A stretch of 64,000 nucleotides of DNA from Gorsachius magnificus (taxonomy: Eukaryota; Chordata; Aves; Pelecaniformes; Ardeidae). Below the pieces are notes generated by a model. That model saw only the letters and a program-made list of their open reading frames with translations, was not told the DNA's origin and searched no databases. Position numbers and translations under genes: made by a program. Positions 25,171-36,854 of the stretch are shown here, piece after piece. The stretch covers positions 35,671,007 through 35,735,006 of the forward strand of contig CM067086.1 in the NCBI GenBank assembly GCA_034008185.1. Direction: 5' to 3'. Each line of letters starts with the position of its first letter. The first letter of the stretch is position 1.

Positions 25171-26739
25171 GGAATAAGAAGGGGTTTTTTTGTTTGTTTG
25201 GTTTGGTTTTCAATGAAGCTATCATGCTTTAGCCAAATTTGACCCAGAGTTTCAATCTGCACTCTTGCAAGCAAGTCCTTACTCATGCAGATAGACCTTT
25301 GGGAATGAGTTTTGCCTAATGGCATTTCCTCCCCATTATTTTGGTACAAGAACGTTGCACAGGGAGAGGGGGATTAGTGAGAAAAGAGAGAAGCCACACA
25401 ACCATTGCTATAATAATGATACCATATTTCAGTGCAGACAGTTAAATGAGAGCAACTTTGCTGCTTTAGGTGCACTTCACCATTTCCATCAGTAATCATT
25501 GAAGGTGAAGCATCAGCACCTGGGAAAAGCTCCTGAAAATAAGTATATTTTCTGTGGATTATATTTTTGGCGGGGGGGGGAGGGGAAGGATTTGTGACCT
25601 TTTCTGGGGGGTCTTATAAAGTAAATGCACATAATGTATCATTACATTTGATTTTTCTGTCATCCTGTGGGTTCCTTCTGCTGTTCATTAAAAGCTGGAG
25701 GACTCTACATCACTTGTAGACAGCCCTTCCATGAATATAGCACTGTGGACAAACATTATGAGATATACTTTGGATGTGACAAGGGTCATTTCTTCATACG
25801 TTTACACACAGAGGCTTGGACAGAATATCAGAGGCTGGACAATAAAAAACCTTTTTAAAACTGCCTATTTCCCCCAATTTGCATAGAATTGAGTGAATGA
25901 GACTCAGAAGGGTTTTTGAAAAGTGAGCATTTTTTTCCTCTACGTGAGCCATCCTAGGCGAACGGCTTCATCTTTCAGATGAGGATGATTACCAGATAAA
26001 AACAGCTACCGGTATGATGAACTAGCATGCTTTTCCTAGGGAAAAGGGTAATAGAGTATTTTCATTTTTTTTCTGTTCATACAGTATATATATGCTGCTT
26101 ATGAATAAGCAGTTCAGTTATTTCATTGTGTCACTTATTAAAGGGTAAAAGGAGCAAGATAGGGTGCCAGCCCTGAGTCCTGACCTGGCAGGTGGCCTTT
26201 CCCAGGGAGGGTCAGTGGGGATTTTTCCATAAATGTTAGGAGGGACAGGGAAGGCACACAGAGTAGCAATTGTCCATCTGCTGGAAATCTCTGGTACATT
26301 GTTCTATAAACACGCTCAATTTTACCTGGGTTTCTTCATCTACAAAGGGAAGAGGGGAAAAGAAGACAACTGGAATAGAGAACAGTTTTTCTACTTTAAA
26401 CTCAGGATTTGTGCAAAATATTAGGTTCTTTGTCCATGATTTATGAAATTCAACGAGCATTAGGTATAAACCTCAGAATTTTGTTTTGTTTTGTGTAGCT
26501 GTGGCTCTCTGATGGACTTCGATCAACCTTTCTATGCATTTTGTGTTGTCATGCTTTGTTAACTGCGTTGCCCTTTTCCTGTTAATCCTTCATGTTTTTT
26601 TCTTCTCTCCTAATGACATTATCTAGTTAGATTTATACAAAATTTATCCAACTATTAATCTTTATTGGGATCTAATGGAGTAGACAACTCACTATTAAGA
26701 AATAAAGCAAGTTAAGAGGGATACGTGCACATAGTAAAG
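25171..26739. other. Intergenic, no gene recognised
   Basis: Contains a G-run at 25571-25590 and AT-rich filler. No gene, RNA or repeat family recognised. Confidence 0.55.
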
Positions 26740-27080
26740 AGGTGGCTTGGAATGACAGGAAAAGGGCAGCAGCTTTAAATTAAGAAAGGAAAATGATGTC
26801 ATAATGATTAAACCACAAAACAGAACTCCAACACAGTGAATGAGCAACGAAAATAAGGTAATAAAAAGGAGTACTGAACTAGCTCATGAGACATGTTATT
26901 ACAGTGAACATTATGCTAGCACTGTTTATTTTGCTTAGCATTATGGCCACCTTCAAGGTTGCTATGACAAATGTGTGTGAGCGTTTAATGGAAAGTGAAC
27001 ATTTTTTTTTAGCTAAGAAGGCATCCACCAGCTCTCTGCCTACTCAATTTCCTAAATTACGTGCCACATAAATTTAACTT
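26740..27080. promoter_or_regulatory. Candidate conserved non-coding element
   Basis: A complex AT-rich block with AATTAAG, TGATGTCATAATGATTAAACC and TTATGCTAGC-like words, resembling developmental enhancer sequence in gene-poor DNA around SPRED1. No coding signal was found. Inference from texture only. Confidence 0.22.
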
Positions 27081-28990
27081 TATTGGCACTAGACAAATGT
27101 TAACATTAACTACTTATGGGTTAAAACAATTTTGGAAATATTCCGTGTGTTTCTCTGTTGACATTCCTCAATCCATACACTGAAATCCATGCAGTTATGA
27201 AGTTTTGCTTGAAAAAAGTATTTACTCAAAACATATAGCACAGTAACAGCACCTAAATAAGAAGTTCTACTAGCTAAAGGGCTGATCCAGAGGTAAAATG
27301 AATATATACAGCTTCTACTGGATTTAAGGGAAATTAAAGTTGTTTTCATAACTAGCCTTTCAATGACATTTTTTTTTTTCATGGCACTGAAAGAGTCCTA
27401 TTCATGTGTGACTAAGTGACACTAAAATTTATGCAAGCTTCTTACAGCAGAGGGAGTAAAGGAGGAAAAGCACAACAGGGTTTCTCCATGCAACTTACAA
27501 AAACATTATCAATGTGGTTCATTCACTGAGCAATGACAAACTCAGAGGCCTGTTACCAGCTGGAATGGATGTACTGGACCAAATAAAGAGGGAAAGTGGA
27601 ACTGGGACAACCACAGTCTGAAAGTGAGCTAAAAATAGAGCACAAAGCCATTGGAACACAACACACAGGAGGGTCACACGTTGACAGTGCCGCTTTCCAG
27701 GTTGTTATGTAGTCATCCAATTTATAAAGATTAAACCAGGCATTTGGGAGCTTTGGTGGCCTAGGAAGCTGCTGAGAGGTTCCCTCCTGGCCTATCAGGA
27801 CGTGCAGGGGGAGCAGTAGAGGGCTGGGTTAGCCTCGCAGCATTTCAAGCTGTGCAGGTAGTGCTTAGTAACCTACTTAAATGATGAAAACACTAAATGG
27901 CAATAGAGTGGGGTCACTGTGGAAATTCTGAGGCAAAAAGAAAAGCTGGTGTAGAAAAAGAATATGAGATCAGCAAGCCCATCTAATCAGAACTCATCGT
28001 TTCAAAAGGAATGGATCGATTTCCTCTGCTGGGACCTCAAGCTGAAGGTACACTGCCCTCTAACATGGTAACTAAAGAATTTTGTGATATTATTGTTGGA
28101 AACCTTGATATACGCTTTCTCTTTCCTGAAATGTTGTTTAGGAGATGCTTTTTTTTGCAAGTTTTTTTCTCTTTGTTCCTAGGGGATGATTGGTAGAAAA
28201 CTCTGTCATGGTTTGTACGCCTTAGCACAAGGTTGCAATTTCATTGTTGGGGTGCCTGATGAAACGTAACGCTGTCACTGCTGGACTAACAAAAAGCACC
28301 AGGAGGCCTCAAGTCACACCACAGGAACCTGTAAGACTACGAGTGATATTGATCACATTCTTCTCTGATGTTTGCTGTCAAGGGATTCAAGCGCATAAGA
28401 GATCTCCTGAAGAGCTGGCTATGACCCTGTCAAAAGGACTGTAAAGCTGCATGCATATAGAGGAGACACTTGTACAAACATTCCCAAAGTTGATGTCCTT
28501 CTAATGCCACAGGTGGCAAATAGCATAAGAGCCTAACCATGTACATTTGCTGCTCAGGGACCACTGTGTGTAAGCAAACAAGTGACTGAGAACAAGAAAA
28601 AAACCAAAACCACTTTTCTGGGATGTATTTGGTGATGGGAGAGGAGCAGAATGACCTGGCTGTGGAGGTTTTGCTTGAGACACCACATTCTGTTTCAATA
28701 TGGGAGTTTTTGCCATTCCTGGGGACATGCTGTGGTTCACTAAACTCTGCCCCACTCAGAAGAAGCTTTTCATGCCATGTCTGTGCAGAGCACTGCGTGA
28801 GATATTTGTGTTGGTAGAAGAGCCAGAATGGCTGTGATAGAGTTGAACGCAAGAGCAGAACTAATGCAAGGGTTGAGCAAGGTTGAGTACTAAACTGCCA
28901 ACTTAAACCCCATCTCAGCTTTCTCATTCCAGTCCATTAACGGTTTGAAAAACTGGAAGCAACCTTATACAGCTGGTGTTAGCATCAGCC
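27081..28990. other. Intergenic, no gene recognised
   Basis: The longest open frame (165 codons, 28430-28927 minus) has no recognisable domain and an overlapping open frame in another register. I regard it as chance. Confidence 0.5.
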
Positions 28991-31900
28991 CTCAATAACT
29001 CATCAGGAGCTATTTCACCTGAAGACTACTGTCAATAAGCCATTTTAAGACACTGTCTACAGTGTTATCTAGCGACTGATAACCTGCTGCTTGCTCACTG
29101 ACATAGCTGTGGAAGTCTTCAGCAAGCTGAAGTTTTTGGAAGAAACCAAGATTGTGCACCCAGCAATTCTTTGCGTTCACCACATTGTATATGAGCCCAG
29201 TTAACGTTTTAAGCAATCTGACATCCCAAATGCCTAATATCTATGAGCACTGTAACTTGCTATGTTCCAACATATAATTCACCTGAAGGATGCTACCAAG
29301 AAAAACCCCATTCGGGAAGACTCTTTGCTTCAGTTCTGACTTGACATCACAAATTACTGTCAACTGTCATCTAACAGTCAGTATCACAAACAGAGAAAGG
29401 TAAAACACTGATTTTTCAGGTATTGTGAATGATATACGATGACATGGCAGGCTTTTGAATACTTCTGCATTCTAGCTATGTCCACTGACACTAAGAAGCA
29501 CCTGTTGATACCTACCTCCTCTTGACGAGCTTTCTCCTGTAACAACTCAAGAGTGGACTGACACTCCTTCATGATCTTCCTTAAACTGTCACTGTAGATG
29601 TTACTGACAAGCTACTTACTGTCCAAAAAAGGAAGCAAAGAACTCACTGAAAAATTTTATTTGCATGTTGGTACCAGCCACATTTCAGAAGTTGTTTGAA
29701 GTCTGGTAAGTGACTATCCAAACATGTCAGCAGCTGGTGAGGTTACTGCAAGGAGAGCTGATCTTCCAAGTCAGAGATATAGTTAAGCCCTAACTATACC
29801 ATGTAGCAGAAATAGAAAGAAAAAAAAAATTCATTGCGAGATGGACCGCGACTGATGAGGTGCCATCTGATCATCCACGTAAATATGCAAACTGAAATTC
29901 CCCTTGGGCTGCATCACAGATGTCAAAGTTCCACCAAGTCCTGGCAGCGTGTTCACCAAATGCTCCAACAGCCAACGCTTTCGTCTCAAGTGATGTTGTG
30001 ATAGCATGTCAGTCGCTCTGTTTTTGCAGACATGAATCACTCATGATGTCAACCTTTCCTAAATGACCTTCGCAACACATGGGAGCAGTTTCATTTAAAT
30101 GTTCTTACGTTCAGTTACCACACATGCAGTTTTGAACCGGGTGTGCTTAAAGATCTTTTCTACAATATAATCATTAATTACACAAAGTGAGATTTTTCAC
30201 ACATGCAAAATTTTCAGAAGGCACATAACCCCAAAAGGGGTCCACACACAGAGCACAATCTAGTGTGACCATATACAAACCTGTATCACTTTGATATCTT
30301 GCAAAGGACAGTGCTTTAACCAACAGCCTGATAAGGAAGTCTACATGTGTTAAAGGTTCATTTGTGGGTAAATGATGGTAACACAAACCCTTGCCGATTT
30401 AGTACATGCTATTTGTGAATTAAAGAGCAAGCCCATGCAGTATTCTGTCCGGGTCTACAAAAAGAGTCCACTGTATTACCTAAAGATTGTCTGCTCCAGA
30501 AGAGCTTAGGAAGAGAGTGAAAAAACAAATTAAGGGATAGGGGACTTGAAAAAAGCAGTTGCCAAGCACAGGCAGCTTTGCACTTGAGATATAACTGAAG
30601 CCTAAGCCCTAGGGTTATGTTAAAGGTGACTTCTAGATCATGCTTCAGCAGATATATGGCCAATTAGAAATACCTGCAGTGGACAAAGCACGTTGTAGAG
30701 TAGTTTCAGATCCAACCTTTAAGTCATCTAGAAATATAAAGCTCAACTGGTTGAGCCTGTTTTCTAAAATTCTTCTAAAGAATAGTAACTGTCCTAACAT
30801 ACTGTTACAATACCAGTTTGCTAGCATTGTCACCCTACTTTTCCCTCTAAATGTAAATGCATATGTTAAAGAAATTGAACAGTAGCAATGGAGAAGCCAA
30901 AGAGAGAATTGTTGGAGTGAAGGGGTTCCAGTAGATGCATATGGGCCACACGCTCAGGGTGTGAAGTCAGAGTGAGTCCTACAGCTCTGGTGGCCGACAG
31001 TCGTAACCCTGCTGCCTGTGTGTGCTTTCCTCCTGCCCAAATGTGTATTACTGCAAGGCTGGGGAGCAATAGCATGGAAAGGTACAACCAACATATCTGC
31101 TCCCACCTCCCCTCCGCTTACTCCCCACATTGCTGGAAGGAGAGACCGAGTTGCTTTATGGTTTTTCTTTTTTTTGTTGATCTTGGGGAAAATACCTTCT
31201 ACTTTACTTACACTACTGTAAGGCCTCAAGGCAGTGTTTACCAAGGAATGAGATCTGCAATTAATAAATATAGGAAGGCCATACTGTCAGTGCTCAGAAC
31301 TGCCACCACACTCGTGAATGTTTGACTCAGTTCAGAGATACCAGGCTGAAGAAATGAGGACGGAGAGAAAAGCAAAGAGGTGACAGGTCTAAATGGAAGA
31401 GAGACTTCAGGAAGTAATTAAACCTTTTTTTGAGAGAGAGACTGGTAGATTAGTGGAGAGAAAAGCTACAGAGAGCATGAAGTCATGAAGGATAGTGCAG
31501 GAAGGACTTGAGTCATGATCAGCATGTGACTGAGTAAGCTGATGAGCCAGAGTTACCTCTTCAGAACTGGCTGGAGGGGAACTAGCAGGCATCCATAGAC
31601 AACGAGATACCTGACAAGCAAACGGTGCAGGTCAGGTACTTTCGAGTTTTCTAGAAACACAAAAAGGGCCAAGGTTTTTAGAATATTTTGTTATTCTAAA
31701 CTTTGTGAGAGAGAAAGAGGACTAAAAAAAGTGAGCTGGCAATTATATAGTTAAAATCTATTCTAGTAACCACACAAGACAAATGTCTGTCTAAAAACGG
31801 GATGGATGTTTGCGTGCAGTGACATTACTTTGATTTTTTTAGGAGAGGCATGAAGGGGAATGACTCAATCTTCTCAACTCCCCACCCATCCTTTGGCTCC

Positions 31901-32571
31901 GGCTACTGAGCACAGTATAAATTACGCAGTAGGTGCAGGGTCCCAGAGCCACAGCCAGGACTAGCTGCTAGCTCTACGCGCTGTAGGACACCCCTGTCCT
32001 GTCTCACCCTGCTGCTGGTGCTTCAGTCTGAGCACGTGCGTGCACCTTCCAAGTACGCCCCGCTCAGGCATTCTTGCCAGGTTTTAGAGATGCTTTTAAG
32101 ATAGATTTGTAATCTGGAAAAGGTTTGGAGGGCCTGCTTTTTTTTTTTTTCTTTTTTACTAAACTATCTTAAAGTTCGTTAGCAACTCTGGGAAAACATT
32201 TTCTGTGCCAAAAGAGCATGTGAAGCAGCTGTTCGGTGCTTATGCAAACACCTGTGCATATTTTTAAGCTTACTAACAGTTGGAATAGCTTTCCCCCTCA
32301 CCTCAGTACTGTGCTAATGCCTGTTCCTTATATTGAAGCCTTTGTTCATGAAATACACTAATATTTTAATAATTCTGTCAGTGAAAAACATTGGGGTATA
32401 ACGACAGCATGACTAAAATGACAATCCTTCTGTGGTACTTGAAATATTCAAGCGTTAACAGTAGGATTTGCCACCAAATCAGAGACCAGATTTAGCAGGC
32501 ACAAAATCACATCACTTTTCTGAGACTGTTCTCTTGCTTCTCCAAAATCCTCATTTGCCTGAAAAACAAGC

Positions 32572-32760
32572 CACAGAACCATTGATGCTGCAAGTGACTT
32601 CCTGAGAACCCCTAGTCCAACCCCACCTGCTCAAAGCAGGGTCAGTTTGAGCCAGCTGCTCAGGAACATGCCTAGGTGAGTTCTGAATGAATCCAAGGAT
32701 GGAGACTCATCCACTTCTCTAGGCAACCAGCTCCAAATGTACTAAAGCCTTCTGGATGCT
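32572..32760 (-). mobile_element. CR1 LINE fragment (3' region)
   Basis: The plus strand carries the familiar reverse-complement CR1 3' signature: CCCTAGTCCAACCCCACCTG, CTCAAAGCAGGGTCAG, CAGGAACATGCCTAGG, GATGGAGACTCATCCAC and CTCTAGGCAACCAG. The element therefore lies on the minus strand, with its 3' end at the left. It is diverged and truncated, and no coding frame survives. Confidence 0.75.
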
Positions 32761-34681
32761 CCTTCACAACTATTACTTTAGAAATATAAGTTTACTTTAC
32801 AACATAGCTAACACAGAGGTGTCTATGCAAGTCTGCCAAGCTAAAATTGTTCAGAAGTCAGAATACCACCACCACTTTAGGACAGGGTGTTAACTGAAAC
32901 GTCTGGAGAGCAGTCAACCTTCAATATCAATCAATTCGCTATTCATCTGTGCAAGTCCCAGCCAAGCACTATTTATGAAGTGTTCTGTACTATGACTTGG
33001 TGGATTTCAGAGACAGTGCCTATTATGGAAGAGCCAGGACCTGGACTATAACAGACTTCACATATTTATTCAGGTACGTAACGAAGCTCAAATGCCCTGG
33101 AGAAGTCAGAAGCTGCATAGCTGTATTCAGAAAGTTTGAAGTCTCTTGTGAATAGTCCATCACTTGTCAACTCATCCTGACTGAAGAAGATAATTTTGTC
33201 AACAGGGCCCAGACAACGCTCCTCTTCCTCCTCTCTCCCTCTCCATTCCCATTATTCCACACACACAAAATTTAACCTCTGCCCCACACTGTACCTCTTC
33301 AGCTTGGGGATCACCAGTCTCACATCTCACGCCTCCACCAGTTTCCAGGCTTCTAAGAACTCACTGAAGACCACCAAAGCCCAAGGAAGAAGGAACGCTC
33401 ATTTCATCATTCTCGTGGCAGAGGTAGCCCTCAGAGAAAAAGTGCGCTCTCCTTCATAAGCAGCATTTCTAGCACATAGCTGTAACATCATGGAAAACAA
33501 GAGCAGCAGATCCTGCATAGCTGGTGACTCAACAGCATTTCTAGTACCGTCAAAGGCCAACAGCAACAACCCTCCCAAACTACTTTGTTCCACCATGTTG
33601 GTTTCAACATAGTTTCAACAACTGTTAAAACTATTTAACTGTATTACTGATCTGATTGTTAGGGCAAGGGAGCAAACCAAGAGTTGTTCAGAGCTTCAGG
33701 GTTTGGTTTCTCCCCCCCCCCCTTGGAAAGAGTTGCCCAATAAAGTACTGGAGAGCTCATCCCATTACCTAACCTATAGACAGGCATATGCAAATAGGCA
33801 AGAGACAAATGAAAATTTAGGTTAAACCATATCAGAAACCAATTCTTTGGGTTGGGCAGCTGGTGGCTGGATGCCACATAACAGAGGAAACTTCTCAGCA
33901 TTACCATATGTCAAGAGAGCCGCAATATTTCATACTCTTTTGGCCCTTGCAATACAACTTTTAAATACTACCTATAATGGGCATCCAGTAATCAGCAGCT
34001 GTAGTCATCAGATGCACACATAGCCTGTAGAAACTCTGTATGCCGGCAGAGAAAGCCAAGGCAGACTTCAGATGACAGAAAAGGTATTGAGTTATGGAAA
34101 AAACATAGGAAAGATCAAGTCACCGTAACGCTTCCCTCACAAGCAACATAAAGCAACAACAGAAAAGCACCTGAGCACGTTGTAGGTATGAAGGGACAGT
34201 CAGCTCTGGCAAAGGGACAGTGATAGCTGCTGACAGGAGCAATATGTTTTCACACCCCCCTTTTACTTCAGAAATAACGAAAATAGTCTCACATCCTCAG
34301 TTTGAAAGAAATAGTTCACTACACAACTTGCTGTTCACATGGGATACGAAATGGCAAGTTACCTACCTTGGGGGCCAGGAGGTCTTTCATAGATGCAAGT
34401 GGATTTGTTGTCTACAGCTGCAGTAGTGGAAGGAGAGGGCTCATACAGGAATGATTTGGCAGGTTGCAACACTGGAGCAGGGGCAATCAGCCCATCATTC
34501 AAGGCCAGTTTTGCACACAACAGCAAGTTTAATCATCCCAGCAGGCTTTCTTACAGCTCGCTGTAGCACTGACCGGAGAAACAGACATGATCGATCAATA
34601 CAGGATTTATGTTTAAAAGGGTAATTCCTTGTCTTTCAAACATTTGTTGATCCCACTGAACGTGATTATACCATCACACTT

Positions 34682-34697
34682 CCCCCCCCCCCCCCCC
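34682..34697. repeat. Poly(C) tract, 16 bp
   Basis: Sixteen consecutive C on the plus strand, in intergenic sequence. Confidence 0.9.
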
Positions 34698-35032
34698 GAA
34701 TTTTCCATTCTTAGCAAGCTCATCAACCTCTGCACCTTGTCCTTCATGGAGCAAGATTGCTCTTTATCATGGAAAGCAGCTAAATCTGTCTTTATAGAAT
34801 ATTTTTAGATAGCGGGTCATACTGCAACAGTTTTCATTTAGGAGACGTTTCACTATCTACTATGTAGGCCTGGGTAGGAACCAGTAAGAGCTATCCTGAT
34901 CATGGTGGTTTTTGTTTTTTTTCTCTTCATCCATCCTCCCACCAAACACTGAGCTCTTTAGTCAGCTTACCCTACCCCAAGACATATTACTGAAAAATCA
35001 GAATGCAGAAGAGTATTTCTGTTGGTGGTTTT

Positions 35033-35036
<4 letters not shown>

Positions 35037-35078
<42 letters not shown>
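35037..35078. repeat. Poly(A) tract, 42 bp
   Basis: Forty-two uninterrupted A on the plus strand. Nothing upstream looks like a processed retrocopy, so I treat it as a simple repeat. Its exact length may be unreliable in an assembly. Confidence 0.9.
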
Positions 35079-35079
<1 letters not shown>

Positions 35080-36745
35080 CAGCAGTAAATGCCAAACATA
35101 AAATAATTGTTCCTGTGCATTACCTCAAACTGACATAAATAACTGTACGTTGCTAAAACCACATCGGATATGTTTGGTGGGTACCGAGATGTGCCTGGAG
35201 TCTGCCAAATCACCACTTAGCTGAAATCACAATTCATCCGAGAGGCTTATTCTGTCAGTGAAAGTTATTATCTTCTCAAATATTCCCAAATTTCTCAAGT
35301 CAGGACATGGGTATCTAGAACTACAAGCTTCTCAAAGAAATTACTCCTCTTCTCCTTTCTTGTCCTTCTAGGCAAAACCAGATATTGCTAGTCCTTCACA
35401 TTATGCAGGGCTCAAAGCATAATATAGTCAGATCCCGTTGTGTGTGCGTGCACACACCCTCCAACCTCAAGTTAAAGTATCAAATGCAGGATTATTTTCT
35501 CTTCCCAGCCATTTACTTGTTATGTCCGTTTCCAAGCTATTAAATTACATCACACAGCTCAGTGTTCTCAAAGGATGGAGGTGATGGTATAACCCTACAG
35601 ACTGAAGGGTGCTGGTCCAGGACCACATTGTAAAACGTGACTGAGCCAAAAGGTTCAAGAAACAGTGATAAGAAGTACTGAGTATTAATTGCTATGTGGC
35701 AAGGACTAATTGGGATGTTTTTATGAACTCTCTTTAGAAACCAGCCACTATAGTGACTACAGTCTGTAGATTAACTCCAGCTTTTGATTTATGAACCCTA
35801 GCAATTGACTTACCCAGCAAAAAAAATAAAAAAAAAAAACAAAAAGAAGAGCCCCTTACCTATCCTTTTTGTCTTGTTCAAAACCAGAAGATTGTGCATT
35901 ATCCATGTCGTTAAGGTGGATTTATCTGAGATCTAGCACTAGGTTTTTGATGTGTAATGAAACCACGTTTAGTGCTGAGTCACTTTCTCACATGTGGTCT
36001 TCACATAGCCCTGCAATATTTTCTATTAACCCCTCACCTTGTGAGTCACTTAATTCATTTGCCTCTTTCCTTTCTCTGGAGAGCTGCATTTCCAAATCAT
36101 CAGTTAAAAACTCACATATCAACAGTTAATAACCCATGGAACGATTACACCCAGCAATAATAGCAGTCTTCAAGTTAGAAACTGATCAGATGAACAGCGA
36201 GAGTTGCTGTATCGGTTTTAACCAGTAAGAAAACATTTGCAAAAGCTTAGAGGCAAATACACTTCCATTTAGAATGATCCATCCTAACCCCTGGCCCGTG
36301 AGCTTCCAAGGCATACCCTCGCAGGTTTCTACCTGGTTATCTTCATTTTTCTTCATGGACTGGTGAGCTTTCCTTCCTTTTCTGGTGTGTATCTTATTCT
36401 TTAACTTGCACAAAGCTTAGAATTATATGCAGCAATACACATGCCTGTGGTGGGGTTGAGTGGGAACTCAATCAAACAGGATTTATACAAAGGAATCTTG
36501 ACCTCCACAGCATGACGTCAAGGACAAGTGCTACTGTAGGTACAAAGCAAGCTGGTACAGGCACAGTTTTGTTTAAAACATTACAGCAACTCTTAAAAGT
36601 GGTTCTTACAATGAAAGATGCTGGAGCTTGAAGGCAATATGAAGTTTGTTTGACCAGTCTTAAAATCATTAAATGATCTGATGAACATTTTGTTTAACCA
36701 GTAAGCAGAATACTGTGGCAAAATCAATATCTGTTTTGACATCTT

Positions 36746-36854
36746 TTTATTCCGTTCTCAAGCTGCAACATTTAATTTCATACACGCTGTTCTGAGTAAG
36801 CCCAACACAGAATGGAAAAACATGTCAGTTGTTTCAGTTCAAGATAGTTTTAAT
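36746..36854 (-). terminator. Candidate SPRED1 poly(A) signals
   Basis: On the minus strand an ATTAAA hexamer lies at 36854-36849 and an AATAAA at 36751-36746, about 4.5 kb past the SPRED1 stop codon. Mammalian SPRED1 also has a very long 3' UTR. Which signal is used, or whether an earlier one is, cannot be decided by reading. Confidence 0.35.

Larger units (their letters stand above)
28990..36135 (-). other. Cluster of exon-like open segments, unrecognised
   Basis: On the minus strand several short open segments end in good donor sites. Examples are a segment with MKECQSTLELLQEKARQEE ending at GTAGGT (about 29519), a segment with EDFHSYVSEQAAGYQSLD ending at GTGAAA (about 29012), one with SFLYEPSPSTTAAVDNKS ending at GTAGGT (about 34366), and one with MQLSRERKEANELSDSQ ending at GTGAGG (about 36045). 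Acceptors are present for some. However, frames between them are not consistently compatible, in-frame stops occur nearby, and the opposite strand is often open too. I do not recognise a protein. It could be a decayed unprocessed gene, an uncharacterised transcript, or coincidence. A CR1 fragment (about 32572-32760) lies inside the interval. Confidence 0.2.

Noticed and set aside
28430..28927. 165-codon minus-strand frame
   Set aside because: No recognisable domain, no flanking splice logic, and an overlapping frame is also open.
35037..35078. Poly(A) tract as the tail of a processed retrogene
   Set aside because: No mRNA-like sequence or poly(A) signal was recognised upstream and no target-site duplication was seen.
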